A DNA stretch of 64,000 nucleotides from Streptomyces lydicus (GCF_004125265.1 NZ_RDTE01000003.1:5456001-5520000), one strand, 5' to 3'; positions 18,226 through 31,450 are shown, counted from the stretch's first letter. The notes: generated by a model not told the origin, from the sequence alone. Numbers and translations: made by a program.

Positions 18226-19833
18226 CTATGTCGCGTCCGGCTCCCCCTCGCCCGTCCCGCGGGCGTCCGAGTGCACCGGGAAGCGCCGCGGCGCCAGCAG
18301 CAACAGCGCGGCCAGCGCGAGCCCGGCGGCCGCGGCGGCGCCGAGGTAGACGTGGTCGACCGTGGTGTCGACGGCGCGGCGGAGGTAGTCGGTGGCATGA
18401 GCGGTGAGGGCGCCGGGGTGCTGGAGGGCGTGGGAGACCGCGTCCAGGTCGCCGGGCAGCCCGGGGCGGATGTCCGAAGGGGCGTGCGCCAGACGGTCGT
18501 TGAGGGTGGCGTTGGCGAGGGCGCCGAAGAGCGCGGCGCCGAGGGACTGGCCGACCTGGCGGCAGAAGAGTATGGAGGCGGTGGCGGTGCCGCGCTCCGC
18601 ATAGCCGACCGAGGACTGGACGCCGATGATCAGCGGGAGCTGGAAGAGGCCGAGGGCGGCGCCGAGCGCCAGCATGATCAGGGCGGGCTGCCAGGCGGCG
18701 CCGGGGTAGGGCAGCAGGAGGAAGGCGAGCAGCACCAGGCCGGCCCCGCCGATGCCGAGCGCCGAGCAGGTGCGGATGCCGAGGCGGTTGTAGACGTGGC
18801 TGCTGAGGGCGGCCGAGACCGGCCAGCTCAGGGTCATGACGGACAGCACGAAGCCGGCGGCCGTCGGGCCCAGGCCCAGCACCGCCTGTGCGTAGGTGGG
18901 CAGGAACACGGTCGGCGCGACCATCAGCAGGCCCAGCGCGCCGAGGGCGAGGTTGACGGCCGAGATGGTGCGGCGGCGCCAGACCCAGCCGGGGATGATC
19001 GGTTCCGCGGCACGGCGTTCGATGAGGACGGTGGCCGCGGCGCACAGCGCACTGCCGGTGAACAGCAGCAACGACGGCGCGGAGTACCAGGACCAGGCCA
19101 CCCCGCCCTGGACCAGGGCGGTCAGCAGCAGCCCGCCACAGGCGAAGATCGCCAGCGCGCCGGGCCAGTCGACCCGGGCGCGGCGGGCCGGTGCGCCCGT
19201 CGTTTCCCGTGCCGGCTCGGAGAAGTACCGCACGACCAGCCAGAGGGCCACCACCCCCACCGGCACATTGACCAGGAAGATCCACCGCCAGTCGGCGTAG
19301 GCGGCGAGCAGGCCGCCCAGCGCGGGTCCGGCGACCGACGATACGGCCCAGACGCTGGAGAGCCTGGCCTGGATCCTGGGGCGTTCCTTCATCGGGTAGA
19401 GGTCGGCGGCGATGGTCTGGACGGTGCCCTGGAGGGCGCCGCCGCCCAGGCCCTGGAGCACGCGGAAGGCGATCAGCGAGGCCATGTTCCAGGCGCCCGC
19501 ACAGGCCAGCGAGCCGGCGAGGAAGAGCGCGATACCGGTGATCAGGATGGGCTTGCGGCCGAAGGTGTCGGAGAGCTTGCCGTAGACGGGCAGGGTGACG
19601 GTGACGGCCAGCAGATAGCCGGAGAAGAGCCAGGAGAAGACCGCGAAGCCGCCGAGGTCACCGACGATCTGGGGGATGGCGGTGGCGATGATCGTCGAGT
19701 CGAGGGCGGCCAGCGCCATGGCGAGCATGAGGGCGGCGACGACGGGTCCGCGCCGCGGATCCGCGGGCGCCGGGCCCGCCGTCCGCGGGGCCTTGCGGGT
19801 GCTCCGGCCGGCCGGTCGCGCGCTGTTGCTCAC
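18226..19833 (-). CDS. MFS drug-resistance transporter, DHA2 (EmrB/QacA) type
   Basis: 535 residues with about 14 hydrophobic helices. Family marks are ALDSTIIATAIPQIVGDLG in helix 1, motif A (YGKLSDTFGRKPIL), the RVLQGLGGGALQG motif and the antiporter-type GPALGGLL motif after helix 4. Such proteins export lipophilic cations, antibiotics or other metabolites by proton antiport. The GTG start is chosen for its strong upstream GGAGGGGG; the open frame continues 72 codons further up without support. It is divergent from the phospholipase gene. No TetR or MarR regulator gene adjoins it, which is unusual for this class. Confidence 0.92.
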   Translation of the reverse strand: MSNSARPAGRSTRKAPRTAGPAPADPRRGPVVAALMLAMALAALDSTIIATAIPQIVGDLGGFAVFSWLFSGYLLAVTVTLPVYGKLSDTFGRKPILITGIALFLAGSLACAGAWNMASLIAFRVLQGLGGGALQGTVQTIAADLYPMKERPRIQARLSSVWAVSSVAGPALGGLLAAYADWRWIFLVNVPVGVVALWLVVRYFSEPARETTGAPARRARVDWPGALAIFACGGLLLTALVQGGVAWSWYSAPSLLLFTGSALCAAATVLIERRAAEPIIPGWVWRRRTISAVNLALGALGLLMVAPTVFLPTYAQAVLGLGPTAAGFVLSVMTLSWPVSAALSSHVYNRLGIRTCSALGIGGAGLVLLAFLLLPYPGAAWQPALIMLALGAALGLFQLPLIIGVQSSVGYAERGTATASILFCRQVGQSLGAALFGALANATLNDRLAHAPSDIRPGLPGDLDAVSHALQHPGALTAHATDYLRRAVDTTVDHVYLGAAAAAGLALAALLLLAPRRFPVHSDARGTGEGEPDAT

Positions 19834-20239
19834 CGTTCCCCCTCCGTGGGACCTTCCGCAGGTCCTTGTATGCTGCACCCTTCCATGCGGGGGCGGAGTG
19901 CGGAACCGCGCATCCGGGCGAGCGGCGACTCGACGGGCTCCGGGCTGCGGCGCGGCAGCGGTCGCGACGCCAGAGGTGTTCCAGATCACAACAGGGCGTG
20001 CGCGCGAGGGATTTGCTCGCATCACATCCCTTTTGTGCGCGAGGTTCATTCAGGCATAGTGGCCAAAACGTGCCCTCATCTCCCATATCAGGCCTTGCGG
20101 AATGCGGGGTTCCCTGGGCGGGCGCCCGGGCATTTCCGTTAATTCCCTCTGCGGGGCCGCGCTGTCGCGCTATTTTCCTCCCCGAAGCCGATTTCGGATA
20201 CGGCTTCCCATGCAGCATGAAATCGGGGAAGGAAAACAA
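19834..20239. promoter_or_regulatory. Divergent promoter region, MFS and phospholipase genes
   Basis: About 400 nt with lower GC than its surroundings towards the phospholipase side (runs such as CATTTCCGTTAATTCCC). Both genes must be transcribed from here. I see no clear operator palindrome and no credible gene. Confidence 0.4.
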
Positions 20240-20824
20240 GTGAACACGATGCGGACCTCTTTCGGGGGTGTCGTACTGGCCGGAGTCCTCGCTCTGGGGA
20301 CGGCGGCACCCGCGCTCGCCGAGGTGCCGGCGACGGGGGCGGGCGCGACCGGACCGTCCGCCGTGGCACGGCAGATCTCCGCGGCGGACGTGGCCGGTCC
20401 CGCGGTCGGCGGGGCGTACCGGCTGGCGAAGCTCAAGTCGCTGACCAGCAAGGGGCAGGCGTCCAAGGACGCCTGGTTCAAGTATCTCGGGCTGTACCGC
20501 TCGGGCTCGAATTACTTCCGGTTCAACTGGAGCACCAACGGCTGCAACAGCTCGCCGGAGAAGCTGCCGGGCGGCTACGACTTCACCTACTCCTGCCACC
20601 GCCACGACTTCGGTTACCGCAATTACAAAACAATTGTGGGGAAGGCGGCCTGGCGCCGGGACCACAAGAAGCGCATCGACGACGTATTCCTGCAGGACAT
20701 GCGCCAGGCCTGTCAGTACAAGCCCTGGGCCGACCCGCTCACCCCGGCGATGCGGAAGAAAATGAAGGCCGCCTGCCTCAAGACAGCGGACAAGTATTAC
20801 GCCGCGGTCAGGGTCGCCGGCTGA
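20240..20824 (+). CDS. Secreted bacterial phospholipase A2
   Basis: 194 residues. A Sec signal peptide (about 1-32, hydrophobic core VVLAGVLALGTAAPALA with an ALA cleavage site) precedes a mature domain of the small Streptomyces PLA2 type. The active-site block YSCHRHDFGYRNYK has the catalytic His-Asp pair and a Ca-binding environment. Four Cys (NGC, YSC, RQAC, KAAC) can form the two expected disulfides. The enzyme releases fatty acids from glycerophospholipids outside the cell. The GTG start (MNTMRTS) is preferred because GGAAGG lies about 8 nt upstream. Two hairpins follow the stop. Confidence 0.92.
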   Translation: MNTMRTSFGGVVLAGVLALGTAAPALAEVPATGAGATGPSAVARQISAADVAGPAVGGAYRLAKLKSLTSKGQASKDAWFKYLGLYRSGSNYFRFNWSTNGCNSSPEKLPGGYDFTYSCHRHDFGYRNYKTIVGKAAWRRDHKKRIDDVFLQDMRQACQYKPWADPLTPAMRKKMKAACLKTADKYYAAVRVAG

Positions 20825-20847
20825 TCTGCCGCTCCGGCCGGTGCCGC

Positions 20848-20919
20848 TCCCGGCCGCGACGGCTCGCGCCGCGGCCGGGAGGAGGGCCCCGGCGCGTACT
20901 GACCGCCGCGCCGGGGCCC
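20848..20919 (+). terminator. Tandem hairpins after the phospholipase gene
   Basis: Two adjacent hairpins follow the stop: a 10-bp stem TCCCGGCCGC/GCGGCCGGGA, then a perfect 13-bp stem GGGCCCCGGCGCG with a 10-nt loop. No U-tract. They probably insulate mfd from phospholipase transcription. Confidence 0.65.
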
Positions 20920-21030
20920 TGTCGGGTTTGCGGCCCGCCCGGGTGGCGGGCGGGCGTACGCTTGGCAGCCCCGGCCCGTGAGACGTGTCGGGCTGCTGCG
21001 TTGTTCGCCTCGCTGGGACGGAATCTTCTG

Positions 21031-24576
<3,546 letters not shown>

Positions 24577-24719
24577 CCGTTTTGGGCTCCTAGCCCTGCT
24601 TCCCACGTTGTCGGGTGCGGCGCCGTGTGCCTTCTGTTGTTTTCGCCTTCGGCGGGGGTGGGGTGTTGTTTGGGCGGGGGCCGCTCCTGCTGTGTGGTGG
24701 GTGCCGGTGGTGGGCCTCC

Positions 24720-24768
24720 GGGGTCTGTGTTGTGGACTGCTTCGCTTTACGTCCACAACACAGACCCC
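24720..24768. repeat. Element B left arm hairpin
   Basis: Perfect 18-bp stem GGGGTCTGTGTTGTGGAC around the 13-nt loop TGCTTCGCTTTAC, the reverse complement of GTAAAGCGAAGCA. Identical in sequence to the arm hairpin of element A, read on the other strand. Confidence 0.85.
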
Positions 24769-24827
24769 TCCGACCCACCGCCTCCCGCCCGGGACGGCGA
24801 CCCCCGCCCGGTGGGGGTAAAGGTTCT

Positions 24828-24879
24828 AAAGACCAGTAGCTCGGCCCGCATCGTGGCACGGGCCGAGCTACTGGTCTTT
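24828..24879. terminator. Element B central hairpin, probable bidirectional terminator for mfd and the CPT-like gene
   Basis: 21-bp perfect stem identical to that of element A, a 10-nt loop (CATCGTGGCA), an A-run on the left side and TTTGTCTTTT on the right. It sits between two converging genes. Confidence 0.7.
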
Positions 24880-24942
24880 GTCTTTTCCTGCTCCCCCACC
24901 GGGGTGGGGTCCCTCAAACCGGCGGGAGGGGGCGGGGCCGTA

Positions 24943-24989
24943 GGGGTGGGTGTGTGGACGTAAAGCGAAGCAGTCCACACACCCACCCC
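24943..24989. repeat. Element B right arm hairpin
   Basis: A 17-bp stem GGGGTGGGTGTGTGGAC encloses the loop GTAAAGCGAAGCA. The stem differs from the left arm but the loop and the closing GGAC/GTCC are identical, so loop identity is kept while the stem varies with compensating changes. Confidence 0.85.
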
Positions 24990-25126
24990 GGAGGCCCCGA
25001 ACCCGCCACCCACCACCCAGCGGGGACCCCACCCCACAAACCCCTCCCGCCGAAGGCGAAAACCGACGACAACCAACCCCGCTCCCGCCGAAGGCGGGAA
25101 AGAACAACAGAAACAAAAACGGCGGA

Positions 25127-25663
25127 TCACCCGGCAACGTGGGCGGCAATCCCCCGCGCGCAGGCGCTCGGATCCATAGAGGTCGTGTCGACCTCAAGGT
25201 CGTAGCGGACGCCCCGGTGGACCAGCGCCGCCTGGGTGGCGGCCATGCCCACCACCCGGTCCCCGCGGGCGCGTTCGCGGGCGGCGGCGGTGTCGGGGTC
25301 GCAGTGGACGCCGACCCACAGCACCTGCAGGCCGTCCAGCGCCCGGTGCCAGCGGTCCTGGCCCGCGCCGCCGTCCAGGAAGACCTCGTCGAGGATGATG
25401 CCGGTGCCGGCCCGGGCCATCGCCGCGATGCCGTGCAGCCAGCCGGTCTGCAGCGCGCGGAAGGCGGGCCCGACGGTGACCGTGCCGTCGGGCGCGAGGA
25501 CCAGCCCGTCCGGGGAGGTCATCAGGGCGGGTGGCAGGGCGGCGATGAAGGTGTCGATGCCGAAGGTCAGCCAGGGGCGGGGCAGGGTCTCCTGCAGGGC
25601 CCGGGCGAGGGTGGAAGTGCCTGCGCTGGAGCCGCCGTTCAGGACGATCACGTCGGTGGTCAT
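25127..25663 (-). CDS. Chloramphenicol 3-O-phosphotransferase-like protein with altered P-loop
   Basis: 178 residues, close in pattern to the CPT kinase of chloramphenicol producers: WLTFGIDTFIAALP with the catalytic Asp, PAFRALQTGWLHGIAAMARAG, IILDEVFLDGG, VLWVGVHCD, ARGDRVVGMAATQA and VRYDLEVDTT. The P-loop reads GGSSAGTST instead of GGSSAGKS, so the Walker A lysine is replaced by Thr. The enzyme may be inactive, or may bind ATP differently or have another substrate. It follows the DUF2079 gene by 17 nt on the same strand. The final codons overlap the right terminal repeat of element B. Confidence 0.87.
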   Translation of the reverse strand: MTTDVIVLNGGSSAGTSTLARALQETLPRPWLTFGIDTFIAALPPALMTSPDGLVLAPDGTVTVGPAFRALQTGWLHGIAAMARAGTGIILDEVFLDGGAGQDRWHRALDGLQVLWVGVHCDPDTAAARERARGDRVVGMAATQAALVHRGVRYDLEVDTTSMDPSACARGIAAHVAG

Positions 25664-25680
25664 CGCGGTACCGTACGCGG

Positions 25681-27261
25681 TCAGCGGGCGGATGTCCGGT
25701 GAAATACCAGCAGGTCCCCGGCGCCGCCCAGGATGACGTAGGTGGACTTGGGGTGGCGGGCGGCGGCCTCCGCCAGCGCCTGGTGCGGGGTGCGGTTGTC
25801 GCGGAGCTGCACGGCGACGTACTCCGGCGACAGACCGCCGGTGTCGCCGATCCAGAAGGCCCGGGTCCGGCCGGCCAAGCGGCTCAGCGGCCGGATGTCG
25901 GACTCCACGCTCGCACCGTCGGGTATCCGCGCCAGCAGCTTCTCGGCGGCGATGGCGTCCGGCGGGGTGCGGTAGGTGGCGCCTTCGGTGAGGCGGGCCA
26001 GCGGGAGCGTGGTGGTCAGCGCGAGGGCCACGGACACCACGGCGGCCGGCAGATGGTGGGCGTACGAGCGCAGCCAGGGCCGGGCGGAGACCCGGGCCCC
26101 GGGCAGGGCGTCGATCAGGGCGAGGAAGACCACCGGCATCAGGACGGCGTTGTAGTGCCAGTCGGTGCCCCAGTAGTGCGGCTCGTGGGACAGGAAGCGC
26201 CAGCCCAGCGTGGGCAGCGCGACCAGCAGCAGCGGGGAACGCAGCGCGAGCAGGCCGGTGGTGGGCAGCAGCACCCACAGCGTGGTGCGCACGGCCGTGA
26301 CGAGCGGGATGGTGAGGCCGCCGCCGTCGGCGCCGAACTTGCTCCAGTAGTCGTACGAGCCGGAGCCGTTGAACCCCGGTATCAGCACACCGAGGGTCAC
26401 GGCGGTGGCGCTGAGGCCGAAGCCGACCAGGCCGATGGCCAGCGGGCTGGCCCGCCGGGTACGGATCAGGGCGAGCGCACCGATGACAGCCGCGGTCACC
26501 CCCAGGTCCTCCTTGACCAGCACCAGCGGCGCGGCCCAGCACACCACCGCGGTCCACCGCCCGCGCAGCACCGCTTCGAGCGCGAAGGCGATCAGCGGCA
26601 GCGCGAAGGCGATCTCGTGGAAGTCGAAGTCGACGGCCCTCTGCACCCCCCAGGACGTGCCGTAGGCGACGCCGATCGCCAGGCCGGGGACGCGGCCCAG
26701 CGCGCGGGCGGCGGCGCGGGTGACCGGTATCGCGGACACCGCGATGAGCGCGGCCTGCGCGAGCAGCAGGGTCAGCGGGGAGGGGAACAGCCGGTAGAAG
26801 GGGGCGAGCACGATCAGTACGGGACTGAAGTGGTCACCGAGGATGTTGGTCCCGGGGCCCTTGAGGTCGACGATCGGCGCCTGGAAATGGGCGTAGCCCC
26901 GTATGGCCTGTTCGAAGATGCCCAGGTCCCAGGAGGACGCGGACAGGGTGCGGAAACTGTGGAGTGCCAGCAGCGCGAACGCGACGAAGAAGAACCCCGC
27001 CGTCCAGTACGGGTCGAAGCGAGGGACGCGCAGGGGGGCGGTCCGGGCGCGCAGCCGGTGCACGGTGCGCCGCAGCCGGCCGGGCCGCTCCGGTGGCGGT
27101 GCGCCGGTGGCCGCGGCCTCGTGGCCGACCGGTGACGAGGCGGACCGGGGCGCCGGGACGGACCCGGCCGGGACAGCGGTACGGGGCGGCGGCACGGCGC
27201 CGACGCCCTCCCCAAGAATCCGTCCGGGGGCGCCCCCAGCCGTTACTGCGGCCGTGTCCAT
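25681..27261 (-). CDS. DUF2079 polytopic membrane protein
   Basis: 526 residues. An N-terminal Pro/Ala-rich cytoplasmic tail (about 80 residues) is followed by roughly nine to eleven membrane helices and a C-terminal soluble domain (about 410-526). Family marks are SSWDLGIFEQAIRGYAHF, GDHFSPVLIVLAPFYRLFPS, DFDFHEIAFALPLIAFALEA, VKEDLGVTAAV and SHEPHYWGTDWHYNAVLMPV. DUF2079 resembles GT-C/dolichyl-mannosyltransferase-type folds, so transfer of a lipid-linked sugar to an extracytoplasmic acceptor is possible but unproven. The ATG giving MDTAAVTAG is chosen over a start 37 codons upstream. Probably co-transcribed with the CPT-like gene. Confidence 0.85.
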   Translation of the reverse strand: MDTAAVTAGGAPGRILGEGVGAVPPPRTAVPAGSVPAPRSASSPVGHEAAATGAPPPERPGRLRRTVHRLRARTAPLRVPRFDPYWTAGFFFVAFALLALHSFRTLSASSWDLGIFEQAIRGYAHFQAPIVDLKGPGTNILGDHFSPVLIVLAPFYRLFPSPLTLLLAQAALIAVSAIPVTRAAARALGRVPGLAIGVAYGTSWGVQRAVDFDFHEIAFALPLIAFALEAVLRGRWTAVVCWAAPLVLVKEDLGVTAAVIGALALIRTRRASPLAIGLVGFGLSATAVTLGVLIPGFNGSGSYDYWSKFGADGGGLTIPLVTAVRTTLWVLLPTTGLLALRSPLLLVALPTLGWRFLSHEPHYWGTDWHYNAVLMPVVFLALIDALPGARVSARPWLRSYAHHLPAAVVSVALALTTTLPLARLTEGATYRTPPDAIAAEKLLARIPDGASVESDIRPLSRLAGRTRAFWIGDTGGLSPEYVAVQLRDNRTPHQALAEAAARHPKSTYVILGGAGDLLVFHRTSAR

Positions 27262-27478
27262 GCGGATCCTCACTCTCAACTGTCGAAAAGATACTCGAAG
27301 CGGAGCCCCGGCCGGCCCGGCGATCGCTGAGACGAAGGTGGCGGGAGTGGCGGTGGGGGCGGGCCGTGGCAAGGGAGTGGCAGTGGGTCAGACGTGGGCG
27401 CCGGCCGGTCCGTTCCGGGGCGGCCCGCCCCTCGGCTCCGGCCGGCCACCGGTCACGGACGCTTCGCCGGCCGGCCGG

Positions 27479-28267
27479 TCAGCAGACTCCCAAAAGCTGT
27501 CCCACGGTCCCTCCCAGCACCCTGTCACGGACCTCACCGGGAGAGGTGACCCGTTCGACCGTGGTACGGGCGAGCACGGGGTCGCCATAGGGGGCGTCCG
27601 AGCCGAACAGCGTGCGCTCGGGGATCTCCTGGATCGCCAGCCGCACCGCGAAGATCAGGCTGGCCGTGGACAGTTCCAGGTACATGCTCGGGGTGTCCCG
27701 CACCAGTTCGACGGCCTCCATCCAGTGCACACCGCCGAGCTGACTGACCACCAGCGGAACCGCCGGGTACCGGGTGGCGAGCCGGGAGAGGGTACGCAGG
27801 TCCTCGGCGGTAGTGGGGGCGAAACCGTGCACCACGACCGGCAGTCCGCCCTGGTCGTGGGCGGCCCGCAGCACGGGTTCGATCCGTGTGGCCTGACCTG
27901 CCGGAGGGGTGAGCTCGCCGATCCCGCGCAGCCCCCGCCCCACCACGTCGCGCTCGACCACGGCCGCGATGCCCTCCTCGGGCAGATCGAGCGGAACGGC
28001 GCCGAACCCGATGAACCGGTCCGGATGCACGGCCAGCGCCTCGTCCAGCTCCCGCCAGGCGGTGCGGTAGCCGTCGGCATCGTTGCCCCGGCCCGCCAGG
28101 GCCTTGTCCAGGACGCTCATCTCGCGGCGCAGCGAGGCAAGATCGACGGCCCGTTCCGGGTGCGGGCGCGTCGCGAAGAGCACCGTGCGGTCCACCCCGG
28201 CGTCGTCAAGGCCGGCGAGATGCTGCTCCACCGGGTCGTGGACATGGCTGTGGGCATCGATGATCAC
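27479..28267 (-). CDS. Metal-dependent amidohydrolase (Amidohydro_2 family)
   Basis: 262 residues. IDAHSHVH at the N-terminus is the His-x-His metal motif, VVVHGFAPT contains a further ligand His, and LFGSDAPYGDP carries the conserved catalytic Asp near the C-terminus. The family includes decarboxylases and hydrolases of aromatic or lactone substrates; the substrate is unknown. The GTG start has GGAG 6 nt upstream. It is divergent from a MerR-type regulator gene across 132 nt, which suggests local control. Length is normal. Confidence 0.87.
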   Translation of the reverse strand: MIIDAHSHVHDPVEQHLAGLDDAGVDRTVLFATRPHPERAVDLASLRREMSVLDKALAGRGNDADGYRTAWRELDEALAVHPDRFIGFGAVPLDLPEEGIAAVVERDVVGRGLRGIGELTPPAGQATRIEPVLRAAHDQGGLPVVVHGFAPTTAEDLRTLSRLATRYPAVPLVVSQLGGVHWMEAVELVRDTPSMYLELSTASLIFAVRLAIQEIPERTLFGSDAPYGDPVLARTTVERVTSPGEVRDRVLGGTVGQLLGVC

Positions 28268-28399
28268 AAGGTTCTCCGATTTCTCCGAGGGAGTTCGTCA
28301 TCCGGAATGCGACCGGGCGATCCACTGTTGCTCCCTGACACCGTGGGAAGGTCAACTACGGAGAGGTCGGGGACGGGACGAGAGGTCGGGGGTGGGACG

Positions 28400-28771
28400 G
28401 TGCTCATCGGAGAACTGGCCGGACGGACCGGGACCAGCGAACGCCTCCTGCGCCATTACGAGCGGGCAGGCCTGCTGCAGCCCGGGCGCCTGCCCAACGG
28501 ATACCGCAGCTACGACGAGGGGGCGGAGGCCGCGGTACGCCGGATCCGGGCCCTGCTCGCGGCGGGCCTGCCGACCCGGATCATCCGCCAGGTGCTCCCC
28601 TGCACCACCGACGGGGCAACGGTGCTGCCGTGCCCCGGAATCCTGGACGCACTACGCACCCAGCTGCGCACGCTGGACCAGCGGTCTGCCGAGATCGCCA
28701 CGGCCCGGGAGCTCCTGCAGCAGACCATCACCACCGCAGAGACCGCGTCCGGTGTGCCCATGTCGTCCTGA
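28400..28771 (+). CDS. MerR-family transcriptional regulator
   Basis: 123 residues. The winged HTH starts at the N-terminus: IGELAGRTGTSERLLRHYER and GLLQPGRLPNGYRSYDEG, the classic MerR signature. An Arg-rich helix and a dimerisation coiled coil (LRTQLRTLDQRSAEIATARELL) follow. One Cys pair (LPCTTDGATVLPC) lies before the coil and might sense a metal or thiol, though the spacing is not that of a known metal subgroup. The GTG start is chosen because upstream sequence lacks coding character. It probably regulates the divergent amidohydrolase gene. Confidence 0.88.
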   Translation: MLIGELAGRTGTSERLLRHYERAGLLQPGRLPNGYRSYDEGAEAAVRRIRALLAAGLPTRIIRQVLPCTTDGATVLPCPGILDALRTQLRTLDQRSAEIATARELLQQTITTAETASGVPMSS

Positions 28772-29110
28772 CCGGTGCAGGGGCCGGGGGCAACGGCCTT
28801 TCGTCGCAGTGGTGTTGGGGTGACCGCAGCGGTGAGCCGGTCCGGCCAGGAGCCCCTTACGGTTGTTGCAGGTCAGATGGCTGTCGTCATCCAGCTCTGC
28901 CGCGGATTCCGGTGTTCCGATCATGTTGCCGGCGCCATGGCCGTCGGTAGCCCTGCAGCCCGCCGAGGGGGGCAGCGACGAACCGGCGCCCGGGAGCAGA
29001 ACCGTCCCCGCCCCAGATCGTTGGCCGAAGCAGTGGCCTGGGCCACGCCGACTCCATAGCATCGATCCACCAAGGTCGAGACTCCGTCGCACGATCTGCC
29101 GGGAGGCCAT
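28772..29110. other. Intergenic region before the SurA-like lipoprotein gene
   Basis: About 340 nt with no credible gene. It must hold the promoter of the lipoprotein gene. The sequence GGGAGG before the GTG at its end is the ribosome binding site. I see no clear terminator or operator. Confidence 0.4.
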
Positions 29111-29749
29111 GTGTTCCGCCGTAGGACAGCGCTCTCCGTATCCGCCACCGCCGGCCTGCTGGCCGCGGCCCCGTTGCTCGCGGCCTGTGGCAGTGATGCC
29201 CATCCCGGGGCCGCGGCCATCGTGGACGGGAAGCGGATCACCGTCTCGCAGTTGCAGGCGAAGGTGAAGGATGTCCGCGCCGCGCAGGCCAAGTCGCCGC
29301 AGGGCGACCAGCTCATCATGAACACCGGCCGGCTGAGCCTGGCCACCCTCAACGGCATGATCTTCGACGAGGTGCTGGCCCGCGGCGCGCACGATGCCGG
29401 GGTGACGGTCACCCGGCGCGACGTCCAGCGGTGGCGGGCGCAGGCGGAGAGGCAGGCCGGCGGCGCCGGCCGGCTGAAGGAGATGTGGCTCCAGCAGGGC
29501 ATCGCCCCCGACGAGATCGACTCCATGGTCCGCAATCAGCTGCTGCTCGACGGCGTCGCCCAGCGGCTCGGCGCGGACCGCGGCAAGCCGCAGGGCCAGC
29601 AGAAGCTCGCCCAGGCGCTGGCCAAGACCTCCCGTTCCATGGGGATCGACGTCAATCCGCGGTTCGGCAAGTGGGACGACCACCAGGTCATCCTCGGCGA
29701 GACCAAGGACCCGTGGATCACCAAGGAGCCGGCGAAGCAGCAGGCCTGA
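29111..29749 (+). CDS. SurA N-terminal domain-like lipoprotein
   Basis: 212 residues. A lipoprotein signal peptide (RRRTALSVSATAGLLAAAPLLAAC) ends in a lipobox LLAAC, so the mature protein is anchored outside the membrane. The mature part resembles the SurA_N chaperone domain: VDGKRITVSQLQAKV, LNGMIFDEVLARGAHDAGVTV, LKEMWLQQGIAPDEIDSMV. No peptidyl-prolyl isomerase domain follows, so a chaperone role in folding exported proteins is inferred. It is followed by mazG on the same strand with an 82-nt gap. Conserved Streptomyces gene by my recollection. Confidence 0.85.
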   Translation: MFRRRTALSVSATAGLLAAAPLLAACGSDAHPGAAAIVDGKRITVSQLQAKVKDVRAAQAKSPQGDQLIMNTGRLSLATLNGMIFDEVLARGAHDAGVTVTRRDVQRWRAQAERQAGGAGRLKEMWLQQGIAPDEIDSMVRNQLLLDGVAQRLGADRGKPQGQQKLAQALAKTSRSMGIDVNPRFGKWDDHQVILGETKDPWITKEPAKQQA

Positions 29750-29831
29750 GCCGTCCACCGGCGCCAGGCGTCACCGGCGCCGGTTGTCCACCGCCCCGGG
29801 CGTTGTCAGTGCGGTGCGTTACGTTCGAGGC

Positions 29832-30848
<1,017 letters not shown>

Positions 30849-30876
30849 CTCCTCCGGCGCGGGGGAATCGTCGGTC

Positions 30877-30908
30877 GGCGTGAGGGCGTGAGGGCGTGAG
30901 GGCGTGAC
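30877..30908 (+). repeat. Four tandem 8-bp units (GGCGTGAG)
   Basis: Four head-to-tail copies of GGCGTGAG, the last ending in C, lie between mazG and the ribosome binding site of the next gene. A small slippage-prone tract with no visible role. Confidence 0.8.
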
Positions 30909-30931
30909 GGGGCGGTGAAGGGAACGTCGGG

Positions 30932-31423
30932 ATGAGCTACGAACTGCACGCCGTGATCGCCGGCGGGGAGATGCTGCGCGGTGCGTCGCGGGGGATGGCT
31001 GCTACCCGGCCGGCATCGATCGGCCAGGGACTCGCGCTGATACCGATGACGGACGCCCTCTCCGATTCCTTCGCCGCCGCCGCCGCCGCTGACGACGACG
31101 CCGACGGTGTGGGCATTCCGGGGTTCTGGCGGCTGACAGAAGGCTGCGGGAAGACCCTCGCCGACTGGTCGGCCGCTGGTCCGGTGGCCTACGTGGAAGC
31201 CGAGTACTTCGGCGGCGTGGGTGAGCAGCAGGCTGCCGTCTGGGATGGCGGCGCCCTCGTGCTGGGACCTCTCCATGCCCAGGAGGGCCGGGCGTTTCCC
31301 CCGGCCGGCAGCCCGATCTCTCAGGCGCTTCGACGGCTGGGCGTAGTGGCAGGTGCCGGCGAGGACGAGTTCTCAGCCGTGGGGTTGGACCGGCACCGGG
31401 ACGGACGGGCATGGATCGCTTGA
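30932..31423 (+). CDS. Hypothetical protein
   Basis: 163 residues, not recognised. It starts MSYELHAVIAGGEMLRG, has an Ala/Asp-rich middle (about 48-60), and a more structured second half with FWRLTEGCGKTLADWSAAGP, VAYVEAEYFGGVGEQQAAVW and PLHAQEGRAFPPAGSPISQALRRLGV. The pattern resembles small cytoplasmic Streptomyces proteins related to immunity or contact-dependent systems, but I cannot assign a family. No membrane segment or signal. GAAGGGA lies upstream of the ATG. Confidence 0.7.
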   Translation: MSYELHAVIAGGEMLRGASRGMAATRPASIGQGLALIPMTDALSDSFAAAAAADDDADGVGIPGFWRLTEGCGKTLADWSAAGPVAYVEAEYFGGVGEQQAAVWDGGALVLGPLHAQEGRAFPPAGSPISQALRRLGVVAGAGEDEFSAVGLDRHRDGRAWIA

Positions 31424-31450
31424 GGGCGGGCGGCCGCTGAGTTCCCGGCC

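Larger units (their letters stand above)
24596..25143. repeat. Composite palindromic element B, inverted copy of element A
   Basis: A block between convergent mfd and the CPT-like gene. The left end CCCACGTTGTCGGGTG (24602-24617) is mirrored at the right end by CACCCGGCAACGTGGG (25128-25143, one mismatch), which overlaps the last codons of the CPT-like gene. Inside are the central 21-bp hairpin and two arm hairpins with 18- and 17-bp stems and identical 13-nt loops. Each arm ends in a CCGCCGAAGGCG-type motif. The whole element therefore reads as a large imperfect palindrome. It is the better-preserved of the two copies; no transposase gene is present. Confidence 0.87.

Noticed and set aside
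24590..25143. Insertion sequence with its own transposase
   Set aside because: Ends look like terminal repeats, but nothing transposase-like is encoded and no target-site duplication is evident by eye.
25147..26557. 476-codon minus-strand frame joining the CPT-like and DUF2079 regions
   Set aside because: Its first 300 codons are a shadow of DUF2079 in another frame. The real CPT-like start is the ATG at 25663, and the DUF2079 gene is intact in its own frame.
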